Shown piece by piece: positions 1-6,700 of a DNA stretch of 64,000 nucleotides; position 1 is the stretch's first letter; every line of letters begins with the position of its first letter. The stretch is from contig DAHWGX010000005.1 of the NCBI GenBank assembly GCA_027335985.1, positions 1 through 64,000 on the forward strand, given 5' to 3'. A program made the translations under genes and the position numbers. The notes under the pieces are model-generated. The model was not told the origin of the DNA. It was given only the letters and a program-made list of their open reading frames with translations, and ran no database searches. Source of the stretch: Nitrospirota bacterium. GTDB taxonomy: Bacteria; Nitrospirota_A; Leptospirillia; Leptospirillales; Leptospirillaceae.

Positions 1-1014
1 GGACTTGATTGCCAGAAGCGGGCTTTTCCAGCCGGTGACGCGATCCACTTGCCCGACGCACGCCGCGTCGAGGGCATGCTCCTTGGGGATTCCTAACCGG
101 ATCCGGTTCCATTTGGTCCGGCCCCCGGATCCGGTCTCAACGGGGAGTCCGGTCGTCTTGAGCTTTTCGAACAGTGCCCATCGGGTGGCGTTGACCGCCG
201 CCGCATCTTTCAGTGGAGTCTTGGCCCGGACGAGGATCTTCGACAGCAGATCCCGCTTCCTCGCCAAAAACGTCTCGACCGGATGGGAGCCCTTTCTTTC
301 GTTGCAGGTCCGGCAGGCAAGGGTCAGGTTCGAGACACGATCCGACCCGCCAAGGCTCCGGGGATGGATATGATCGATCTCCAGGGGGACGTTCGCCGTC
401 CCGCAGTAGGCGCACGTCCGGCCCCATTTCTCCAGGAGGTACTCCCGGACCTCGTACCCGGCCAGCGTCCCCTGCTGGTATTCGATGCCGGAGATCGCCG
501 GATTGTCCTGCTTCTGGAGGTCGAATTTGACCAGCTCCATCGACACCCCGGAGACGGGAACGAGCTTCCGGAAGCGTTCGACCCAGGAGGCGGTGGTGTC
601 CACCCGGTGTTGGAGAGAGGGCGGAAGCCATCCGGGAGGCCGCGTCCGGTTGTCGAACCGGGGCTTCCGGTAGCGGAGTTTTGTCCGCCTTCGTCTCCGG
701 AAGGCCCGGCGCTGGTCCAGCTTCTTCTTGATCTGCGCTCCCCGGTGGTGGATCTCGGCCGCATGGAGGACGTGGGCGGTCTTCTCCCCATCCGTCTCTT
801 CCTCCCGGACCACCGCGATGCCGGTGGTCTTCGACCCGGGGTCGATCTTGATCCGGACGGGCTGACTTTCGCCTCCGACCCGGTCTTTCAGCCGGATGGT
901 GAACGGGGCGATCTTGTGAACCACCGCTTTTCCGTCCTTCAACAGATCCCTGGCCCGGGCCGGATGGCAGGGCATCAATGGTTTCTTTTTCTTATCGAGC
1001 ACAAAAACCTGCAT
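1..1014 (-). CDS. iscB: IscB RNA-guided HNH/RuvC nuclease (C-terminus beyond window)
   Basis: The minus-strand frame opens at ATG 1014 and runs off the window edge after 338 codons. The N-terminus carries the PLMP motif typical of IscB (MQVFVLDKKKKPLMP). RuvC-I follows with D58 in KIDPGSKTTGI. An arginine-rich bridge helix (FRRRRRTKLRYRK) lies near residues 105-125. RuvC-II has E160 in MELVKFD. The HNH insert has two CxxC-type pairs (CAYC at 201-204 and CRTC) around IDHIH (D214, H215). RuvC-III has H313 and D316 in HALDA. All catalytic residues appear intact. IscB proteins are IS200/IS605-associated nickases/nucleases ancestral to Cas9, guided by an omega-RNA encoded just upstream. No TnpA transposase is visible in the window. 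The missing C-terminal part prevents judging whether the gene is complete. Confidence 0.9.
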   Translation of the reverse strand, partial: MQVFVLDKKKKPLMPCHPARARDLLKDGKAVVHKIAPFTIRLKDRVGGESQPVRIKIDPGSKTTGIAVVREEETDGEKTAHVLHAAEIHHRGAQIKKKLDQRRAFRRRRRTKLRYRKPRFDNRTRPPGWLPPSLQHRVDTTASWVERFRKLVPVSGVSMELVKFDLQKQDNPAISGIEYQQGTLAGYEVREYLLEKWGRTCAYCGTANVPLEIDHIHPRSLGGSDRVSNLTLACRTCNERKGSHPVETFLARKRDLLSKILVRAKTPLKDAAAVNATRWALFEKLKTTGLPVETGSGGRTKWNRIRLGIPKEHALDAACVGQVDRVTGWKSPLLAIKS

Positions 1015-1039
1015 TCGTTTTTCCCTGTCCTTACGTTGT

Positions 1040-1300
1040 TCTGGCTTTTCAGCCGTGACGCGCCCCTTGCGGGGCGTCTCCCCTCGGGAATGTTGCCGAC
1101 CGGCGTTTGGTTCCGGCCTGTTTCGCCCTTGCCCTTACGGTTGTCTACAACCGGAACTTCCAGGGTCCGGGGCTGAGGAAACACCCCGGAGTGGGTCTTG
1201 AACCTGTCGGCAACGGAGCGGATCGGCTGCCGCTTTCCCTGGTCAACCCGAGCTTGTCGGACCTCCTTTCAAGCTCCGCCGTTCACGGCGGGGTGGTTGA
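1040..1300 (-). ncRNA. Omega-RNA / HEARO-like RNA upstream of iscB (boundaries approximate)
   Basis: About 330 bases without a convincing gene lie directly 5' of iscB, where IscB omega-RNAs are known to be encoded. Pairings seen by eye (plus-strand coordinates) include a 9-bp long-range helix, 1092-1100 with 1206-1214. There is a hairpin 1057-1078 with GCGCCCC/GGGGCG arms, and another 1138-1143/1148-1153 (CGGTTG/CAACCG). Further helices are 1160-1165 with 1237-1242 (CCAGGG/CCCTGG), 1217-1221/1230-1234, and 1276-1281/1286-1291. The last sits at the end away from iscB. This density of nested helices fits the HEARO/omega-RNA class. The guide should lie just 5' of the scaffold, near 1300-1320. 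The exact ends are not determined. Confidence 0.65.
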
Positions 1301-1346
1301 CGAATGAGGCTCCTCCTTCAAGCGTTCCTGACATCAATGGACCCCA

Positions 1347-3629
1347 TTATACCATGCCATCCGGCCTCTCCGCAGGCTCCGATTTTTTCTGGCGTTTGCG
1401 GAGAAGAAGGTCGATGGGTTTCCTGACGGTGCGGGAAGGGGCGGAGGGTCTTCCGAAGATGTCGAGCATCGGTTCGCAGGCCTCCCGGAGAAGCCGCGCG
1501 TAGGCTTTCCGGTCATAGCCGTAATCCGGAGAGAAGGTGTCGTAGGCCCGGGCGCGGGAGGCGGGATCGGGATCCCCCTCCCCGGTGATGACGAGGGAGA
1601 TCCGTTCTCCGGGGCGGGGCGCCCGTCCACGGGCTGCCAGTTCCTGTGCCACGATCGCCTGGAGGGAGGCCTTGCGGTAGGACTCCGGCGTCTTCGATAT
1701 CCGCTTCCTGATCACAAGCTCCGAGACAGGAACGCGCCCCTCCTCGATCTCCATCAGGCCCTCCTCGAGCAGGCGTCTGGCCTCTGGAAGACATGCCCGA
1801 TAGCTCCGGATGTCGCTGGCCCGAGAAAGATGCGAGACGATCCGCTGCTGTATTTTGGCGACAAAGGGAGGGGTGTCGCTCCGGCGAAGTTCGATTCCTC
1901 GGATTTTTGTTTCGCCCGAGCGAAAAACGCCGATATAGCGGTTGGGAACGGCCAGGCTTGGGCGCTCCTTCGAAGGGAAAAAGAGAATCCAGCGATAGAG
2001 TCCCTCGATTCCGATGGCGAGGCCGGTCGTCCGGGAGATGGCCTCGGCGAGACGTTGGCAGTCGGCTTCGTCCAGGTCGGGATGCGACAGCCAGAGCGAG
2101 TCGACGATCCCGTGCAGAAAGCGGCATCCCCACTCTTCCGCGACCTCTTTCGCCTGGAGAAGCTTTTCCCGGCTCAGGGCGGTGACGCATTCGTGGGCTT
2201 CGACTTTTCCGAAGCGCGCGTTCTTGTAGCCCAGATAGCCGAACGAAACGACGAGGAGCCACTTGAGTGCGCCCTGGCGTCGGTCGTATTCCTGTCGGAG
2301 CCATGGGTCATCCGCCGTTTTTTTGAGTTCCTTGTAGCGGCGTCTTTTTTCAAGAAGAGGGGCGAGAACCGAAGGGATCAGGCCTCTCCTTCGCGTGCAG
2401 AGGTGGTGTCCGCTTTCCGGGACCCGATTCCCGGGGCAGCAGGGGCAGTTGACCGTTTCCGGGGAGATGTTGTAGGCCGTCATCAGTGAGGGGTACATCG
2501 AGGCGAAGTCGAGTTCGACGACCGATTCGTGGAGGCCGGGTCTGGGAAGGAAGACCATGCCCCCCTTGTCGCTTTCGAGAAGATCGAGTCCGCTCCGGAA
2601 TGCCTCCGGATGCCCTTTGTCCTTCGGGACGAGGATTCCGGAGGCGATGGCCAGCGCCATCTGCATGGAGGTGATGCCGGTTCCGGTGGAGGTTCTGGCG
2701 AGTTGCTGGAGAGGGATCCGGGTGACGCGGGCCTGTTCGAAAAGCCCTGCCAACCCGGCCTCCTTCAGAATGAAGGAGTTGCTCTGATCCAGATGCCATC
2801 GTCCGAAAAGGGAAAATCCTCCGGCCCGAAAAACGGTCTTCCCATAAGAAAGGAAAGAGCGGTCCTTTCCAAGAGAAATCTCCTGCCTCCCGCCCCGGTT
2901 CAGGGCTACGGAGACGGCGAGCTTTTTCGAAAGCGTCAGAATCCGGGGAAAGATCAGGTCGTCTCCCCTCCGGGACAGAATGAGGTCCGGATCCTCCCTT
3001 TTCAGAATGGCGTTGATCGTGGCCAGGAGCTCCCGGGGATCCTCGCCGTCAAGAAGCCTTCGCTCTCCGTCGATCTCGACGACCAGTCTTTCCGGTGCTC
3101 CGTGCTTTCCGGGGGAGCCGTCCGCTTCGAGCCCAATGCTTATCGTCCGGAGAGGAGGCATGGGGGGATCGGTGCTCCAGGGGGAGTCAAGAACTGCGCG
3201 TCTGTCCGGAAGCGTGTCGATCCGGCAGAACGCGAGGGGGAAAAGCCCCGATTCATAGAAATAGAGTTGCGGGAGGGGAATATCGCAATTGTAGAGGACG
3301 ATCTCCGGGATGGAGGCCACCTGTCTGATCACCGCGAAAAAATCTGCCGGTGACAATGTCGTGAGTTCGAGGACGGGGCGGAGGGTGCCTGTGAAAAGGT
3401 CGGTGCGCTCCGTTCGGGCGAGGGAGACTGGATGGCGAAGGCGTCCCAGCAGGCTCTTTAGCCGGTCCTGAGCCCGTCCTGTGGCATCCACATAGAAGCG
3501 GGGACGGAATGGGACAGGACGAAGGATCCGCTCTCCCTTGTCGCTCAGAATCCAGAGAAGCATGCCCTGCGATGCAGGGTAGACATCCAGCAGCCATCCC
3601 GTTCTTTCAGGACGAATGGTCTGCACCAT
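1347..3629 (-). CDS. Family B DNA polymerase, PolB2-like, proofreading site degenerate
   Basis: The product is 760 aa if ATG 3629 is the start. An upstream in-frame ATG at 3686 would overlap the preceding gene by 80 bases, so 3629 is preferred (23-base overlap). Polymerase motif A is intact (ELDFASMYPS, D374). Motif B reads KWLLVVSFGYLG (K456). Motif C reads HGIVDS: the second Asp (D510), the metal ligand in family B enzymes, is kept, but the first Asp is replaced by Ile. The 3'-5' exonuclease motifs are lost: Exo I SFDIE is ISIGLEA (about 163-170), and the Exo II Asn and Asp are missing (about 219-229). A Cys/His cluster (NCPCC...HHLC) follows motif A. It is the last gene of the lexA block. 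The pattern suggests a translesion or accessory polymerase rather than a replicase. Confidence 0.85.
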   Translation of the reverse strand: MVQTIRPERTGWLLDVYPASQGMLLWILSDKGERILRPVPFRPRFYVDATGRAQDRLKSLLGRLRHPVSLARTERTDLFTGTLRPVLELTTLSPADFFAVIRQVASIPEIVLYNCDIPLPQLYFYESGLFPLAFCRIDTLPDRRAVLDSPWSTDPPMPPLRTISIGLEADGSPGKHGAPERLVVEIDGERRLLDGEDPRELLATINAILKREDPDLILSRRGDDLIFPRILTLSKKLAVSVALNRGGRQEISLGKDRSFLSYGKTVFRAGGFSLFGRWHLDQSNSFILKEAGLAGLFEQARVTRIPLQQLARTSTGTGITSMQMALAIASGILVPKDKGHPEAFRSGLDLLESDKGGMVFLPRPGLHESVVELDFASMYPSLMTAYNISPETVNCPCCPGNRVPESGHHLCTRRRGLIPSVLAPLLEKRRRYKELKKTADDPWLRQEYDRRQGALKWLLVVSFGYLGYKNARFGKVEAHECVTALSREKLLQAKEVAEEWGCRFLHGIVDSLWLSHPDLDEADCQRLAEAISRTTGLAIGIEGLYRWILFFPSKERPSLAVPNRYIGVFRSGETKIRGIELRRSDTPPFVAKIQQRIVSHLSRASDIRSYRACLPEARRLLEEGLMEIEEGRVPVSELVIRKRISKTPESYRKASLQAIVAQELAARGRAPRPGERISLVITGEGDPDPASRARAYDTFSPDYGYDRKAYARLLREACEPMLDIFGRPSAPSRTVRKPIDLLLRKRQKKSEPAERPDGMV

Positions 3630-3882
3630 GATCCTCGACCTCGCAGATGCGGCGTTCGAGAAGGAGGCGTTCGCGACGTTCTTCAAGAAGCATGCAGAGC
3701 AGGATCACCGGAAAGGGGTCCACGGGAGAGAGAAAGGATCCGGCCTGGGAATGAAGGCGCGCATCGGCGAAGAGCCCGTCGAGAAGGATCTGGTCCTCCC
3801 GTCTGAGGGCTCTCCGGAATCGGGAGAGGTCGGACAGTGTCTGCTCGACGTTCATTGTGAAGGTGGGGAGCGTCCGTCCCAT
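3607..3882 (-). CDS. Small conserved-looking protein of the lexA-polB cassette
   Basis: The product is a 91-aa mostly helical protein whose ATG overlaps the stop of the upstream RecA-like gene (ATGA at 3881-3884), implying translational coupling. Its C-terminal end overlaps the polymerase start. It has charged helices (SRFRRALRREDQILLDGLF) followed by an aliphatic stretch (DPFPVILLCMLLEERRERLLLE). It has no signal peptide and no motif I recognise. Lying between a RecA-like protein and a DNA polymerase, it could be an adaptor that bridges them, but that is inference from position only. An internal start at MNVEQTL (codon 10) is possible. Confidence 0.7.
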   Translation of the reverse strand: MGRTLPTFTMNVEQTLSDLSRFRRALRREDQILLDGLFADARLHSQAGSFLSPVDPFPVILLCMLLEERRERLLLERRICEVEDHGADHSS

Positions 3883-4526
3883 CAGGGCTCCTGATCGCCG
3901 AAGAGCTTCCCGGGGCTCCGGCGGGGGGCGGACTGCCCCACTGGAGGAGGGTCAACAATGCTTCCTGATTCGCTCGAGGATTCCAGGAGCGAAATGAGGC
4001 GCCTGGAGCGGGCGTCATTTACGGCTTCGCGGCGGTCGACGGGAAGAATGCAGGCAATGTTCCGCCTGAGTGCAATCTCGCGAAGCTTTGTCATGATGGA
4101 GAGCAGAAGGGCCAAAGACTCCCGTTCGGAGATCGCTCCGTCCGAAAAAAGGGGAAGGATGCCAGACAGCAGGATCAGCGATGTGCGGAAGGCCCCGATC
4201 TCTTCCTCGAGGCGGGAGGCGACGAGGGTGTGGAACTGATGGATTGTGACCGCCCGAGAGATTCGGATGCGCGAGAGGGTTTTCCGCGGGTCCGTGGCTG
4301 CGTTTCGCGACTCCTGCACGATAATGTCGGATCGAAAGACGTTGTCTCCGCAGACAATGAGGCATGAGCTCCCGGATTCGGCAGGGTCGAGAAGGCGGAG
4401 TGCCAGGATGCGGTAAACAAAAATGCCGAGCCGGGGCTCGTCCCCCTGCAGGAGAAGCGGGCGCCGCGGCGCTGTTCGCCGCAGAAAAAAAGGTGGCAAG
4501 AAGTGCGAGCTTGAAGCGGAGAGCAT
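3882..4526 (-). CDS. RecA/Rad51-superfamily protein with degenerate P-loop (ImuA/SulA-like role inferred)
   Basis: The product is 214 aa from ATG 4526, eight bases after the lexA stop. A longer frame from 4574 would overlap lexA. The layout follows a Rad51/RecA core. A strand-loop-helix (PLLLQGDEPRLGIFVYRIL) stands where Walker A should be, but without the Lys-Thr/Ser pair. A second strand follows (SSCLIVCGDN). Then comes an SRAVTIHQFHTLVASRLEEE segment like the Rad51 region before Walker B, a hydrophobic strand TSLILLSGILPLF, and a terminal strand NIACILPV. ATP hydrolysis is therefore unlikely. ImuA and SulA are RecA-like non-ATPase partners in SOS cassettes, and the lexA-polymerase context suggests a similar polymerase-recruiting role. 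Assignment rests on eye alignment. Confidence 0.65.
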   Translation of the reverse strand: MLSASSSHFLPPFFLRRTAPRRPLLLQGDEPRLGIFVYRILALRLLDPAESGSSCLIVCGDNVFRSDIIVQESRNAATDPRKTLSRIRISRAVTIHQFHTLVASRLEEEIGAFRTSLILLSGILPLFSDGAISERESLALLLSIMTKLREIALRRNIACILPVDRREAVNDARSRRLISLLESSSESGSIVDPPPVGQSAPRRSPGKLFGDQEP

Positions 4527-4534
4527 TGCCTGTC

Positions 4535-5161
4535 TCAACGCGAAGCCCCGAGAGCGGGGCGGAAGACGCCGCACACCGTTCCGACGATCCGGAACGCGCT
4601 GCCCTCGGCTACGGGAATTTCCCCGTAATCAGGATTTTCAGGGGCCAGGATGAATTGTCCGTCTTTTCTTCGGAGTCTCTTCACCGTCGTCTCTCCGTCG
4701 ATCTCGGCGACGACGATCTCCTCTTCTTCCGCCGTCTCCTTTGCGCGGACAAGGACATAGTCTCCATCGAGAATGGCCGCCTGCTTCATGCTGTCACCCT
4801 TGACCCGGAGAAGAAAAACGGGTCCGGACGGAATCCAGGAAGGATCGATCGCGATGGTGTCCAGGCGATTTTCCGCTGCGTTGACCGGAATGCCCGCCAC
4901 AACGCGACCAAGAACGGGGACCGGTACTGTCGAAGGAAAAAGTGATTCCGCATCGAGGGCTCTGGCGCCCTTTCGACGAATGAGGCGGCCTTTTCGGACA
5001 AGCGCGTCAAGATGTTTCCTGACGGCGCTTATCCCCCGGATATCCATTTTTCTGGCGATCTCCCGGAGGGTGGGGGGGTATCCGAGCTGCCCGATGTGCG
5101 ATTGGATGAAATGGAGAATCTCCGCTTGTCTGTGGGTCAGCGGTTCCTCGGAAGTTTCCAT
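4535..5161 (-). CDS. lexA: LexA SOS repressor / autopeptidase
   Basis: The product is 208 aa from ATG 5161, starting METSEEPLTHRQAEIL as in LexA. An upstream ATG at 5197 is rejected because it falls inside a likely operator. The winged-helix domain covers residues 1-75 (TLREIARKMDIRGISAVRKHLDAL). The S24 peptidase domain follows. It has the Ala-Gly cleavage site in GRVVAGIPV, the catalytic Ser in GDSM and the Lys in TTVKRL. LexA represses DNA-damage genes and self-cleaves on RecA filaments. Here it is the first gene of an operon with a RecA-like protein, a small protein and a family B polymerase, so damage should induce the whole set. Confidence 0.93.
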   Translation of the reverse strand: METSEEPLTHRQAEILHFIQSHIGQLGYPPTLREIARKMDIRGISAVRKHLDALVRKGRLIRRKGARALDAESLFPSTVPVPVLGRVVAGIPVNAAENRLDTIAIDPSWIPSGPVFLLRVKGDSMKQAAILDGDYVLVRAKETAEEEEIVVAEIDGETTVKRLRRKDGQFILAPENPDYGEIPVAEGSAFRIVGTVCGVFRPALGASR

Positions 5162-5190
5162 GTCGTCCCGGCCCTCATTATGCGATAAGG

Positions 5191-5204
5191 TGATCATTTG
5201 TTCA
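5191..5204. promoter_or_regulatory. Candidate LexA operator upstream of lexA
   Basis: The imperfect palindrome TGATCATTTGTTCA lies 30 bases upstream of the lexA ATG. Read on the lexA strand as TGAACAAATGATCA it resembles the Gram-positive SOS box core GAAC-N4-GTTC with one mismatch. Position and symmetry fit autoregulation. The binding motif in this lineage is not known to me, so this is a candidate only. Confidence 0.4.
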
Positions 5205-5319
5205 TCTTCGCGAGAATATCAAAGCCGGTAACATCGGTCAAGCATCTTTCACGCGCCTGCGCCTTCCGAAAGTAAAGGGCTACCGGATTCCGGTCGATCG
5301 AATGGGCAAGTTTTCCTAT

Positions 5320-5349
5320 TTGACTCGGACCCCCATTGTTAAGTATCAT
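5320..5349 (+). promoter_or_regulatory. Candidate sigma-70-type promoter for the ccsA operon
   Basis: TTGACT (5320-5325) and TATCAT (5344-5349) are spaced by 18 bases and lie about 70 bases before the ccsA ATG. They sit in the divergent region between lexA and ccsA. The -35 matches consensus at five of six positions and the -10 at five of six. Confidence 0.5.
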
Positions 5350-5420
5350 ACTGCGGAATTTTCCCATAAGCGGCAGATGAAATTCCCTTCCGATACCCAA
5401 ATCCAAGGAGTCAAGAGCCG

Positions 5421-6671
5421 ATGAAGCTTTATGAGCACGAGGCACTGGGAGCCATCTTCAAGAAGTACAAGATTCCCGTCCCTCGTTATGTCTTTTCCGC
5501 AGAAATGAACGATGCTGTCCGCCAGTTCGTCGAGAAGGAGCCGGGAGTCGTCATCAAGTCGATGGTGCTGGTCGGGAAGCGCGGAAAGGCCGGTGCCGTC
5601 AAGGTTGTTTCCGATAAGTCCCAAGTTGAAAAGGTCTTTTCAGACCTGGCGACCCGGGACGTTTACGGTGAAAAGTCGATCGGAGCTCTCGTCGAGGAAA
5701 AGCTGGACATCGAAAAGGAGTTCTATCTGAGTGTCACCTATTCCACGAAGGATCGGGCTCCCGCGATCATTTTCAGCGAGCATGGCGGAATGGATGTCGA
5801 GGAAATCGATCCGAAGCTGATCCATACCTATGTTGTGTCCGATGTCCGATCCATCTATCCCTATCAGATCCGTCAGTTTCTTGTTGGCATCGGATTCTCC
5901 GACAAGGAGCTCCTGCGCCCGCTTTCTGAGGTGATCGTCAATGTATACAATGCATTCTGGGGATCGGAAAGCCGACTTCTCGAGATCAATCCCCTCGTTG
6001 TGGCCCGTTCCGGAGACAAGCGGAAAATTGTGGCTGCCGATGCCGTCGTCATTCTCGATGACGACGCTTCCGTAAATCCGGCCGTCGTCTATGGGGCGAG
6101 AAGCGCACAGGGACGCCCCCTGACGCAGCGCGAGCAGGATGCGATCCTGATCGACCAGGGGGATCACCGGGGCAAGGCAGGTTCCTATGTGGAGCTCGAA
6201 GGAGACATCGCGATGATGACCTTCGGTGGCGGTGGCTCAACGGTGACGGCAGAAACTGCGATAGAGGCCGGCCTCCGGATCGCGAACCTGACCGATATCG
6301 GAGGGAATCCCCCTGCGGAAAAAATGTACCGGATTTCAAGGATTATTCTGTCGAAGCCCGGATTGAAAGGGGTGCTGGTCTGCGGCGGAACGGCCAGCAA
6401 CACCAGGATCGATGTCACGCTGGGCGAAGGTCTGGCCAAGGCGCTTGACGACATGAACGCCGAAGGCAAACTCGACAAGAATCTTGTCTGGGTCGTCCGA
6501 CGGTCTGGTCCCGAATATGTGAAAGGTCTCAAGATGCTTCACGAATGCTTTGTCCGGAACGGAATCCGTGGAGAAATATACGATTCGCAGCTTCCCATCA
6601 CGGAAGCGCCGATCCGTCTAAAAGAGCTCATGATCAAGCATATCGGATACAAGCCGGAGCAGGTCGTCTAG
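5421..6671 (+). CDS. ccsA: Citryl-CoA synthetase large subunit (SucC/AclB-like)
   Basis: The product is 416 aa, close to the 46-kDa size known for CcsA. It has an N-terminal ATP-grasp-like domain (MKLYEHEALGAIFKKYKIPVPRY) and a C-terminal CoA-ligase flavodoxin-like domain with FGGGGSTVTAETAIEAG and the GGTASNTR loop. CcsAB activates citrate with ATP and CoA to citryl-CoA. Citryl-CoA lyase then cleaves this to acetyl-CoA and oxaloacetate, the key step of the reductive TCA cycle. The next gene encodes the small subunit and the lyase is 3.5 kb downstream. A true sucC is present separately at 14226, which supports a citrate rather than succinate role here. ATP-citrate lyase subunit AclB is the close alternative, but no fused AclA is present. 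Confidence 0.8.
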   Translation: MKLYEHEALGAIFKKYKIPVPRYVFSAEMNDAVRQFVEKEPGVVIKSMVLVGKRGKAGAVKVVSDKSQVEKVFSDLATRDVYGEKSIGALVEEKLDIEKEFYLSVTYSTKDRAPAIIFSEHGGMDVEEIDPKLIHTYVVSDVRSIYPYQIRQFLVGIGFSDKELLRPLSEVIVNVYNAFWGSESRLLEINPLVVARSGDKRKIVAADAVVILDDDASVNPAVVYGARSAQGRPLTQREQDAILIDQGDHRGKAGSYVELEGDIAMMTFGGGGSTVTAETAIEAGLRIANLTDIGGNPPAEKMYRISRIILSKPGLKGVLVCGGTASNTRIDVTLGEGLAKALDDMNAEGKLDKNLVWVVRRSGPEYVKGLKMLHECFVRNGIRGEIYDSQLPITEAPIRLKELMIKHIGYKPEQVV

Positions 6672-6700
6672 GCTTTCAAATCATACTGAGGGGGAATCTC

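Noticed and set aside
283..1176. Long plus-strand open frame
   Set aside because: It is antisense to iscB and the omega-RNA. Its sequence is low-complexity in Pro, Gly and Arg and shows no family features, while the minus strand gives all IscB motifs.
2529..3353. Plus-strand 274-codon frame opposite the polymerase gene
   Set aside because: It is a shadow of the family B polymerase in high-GC sequence. It has no ribosome site or recognisable domain.
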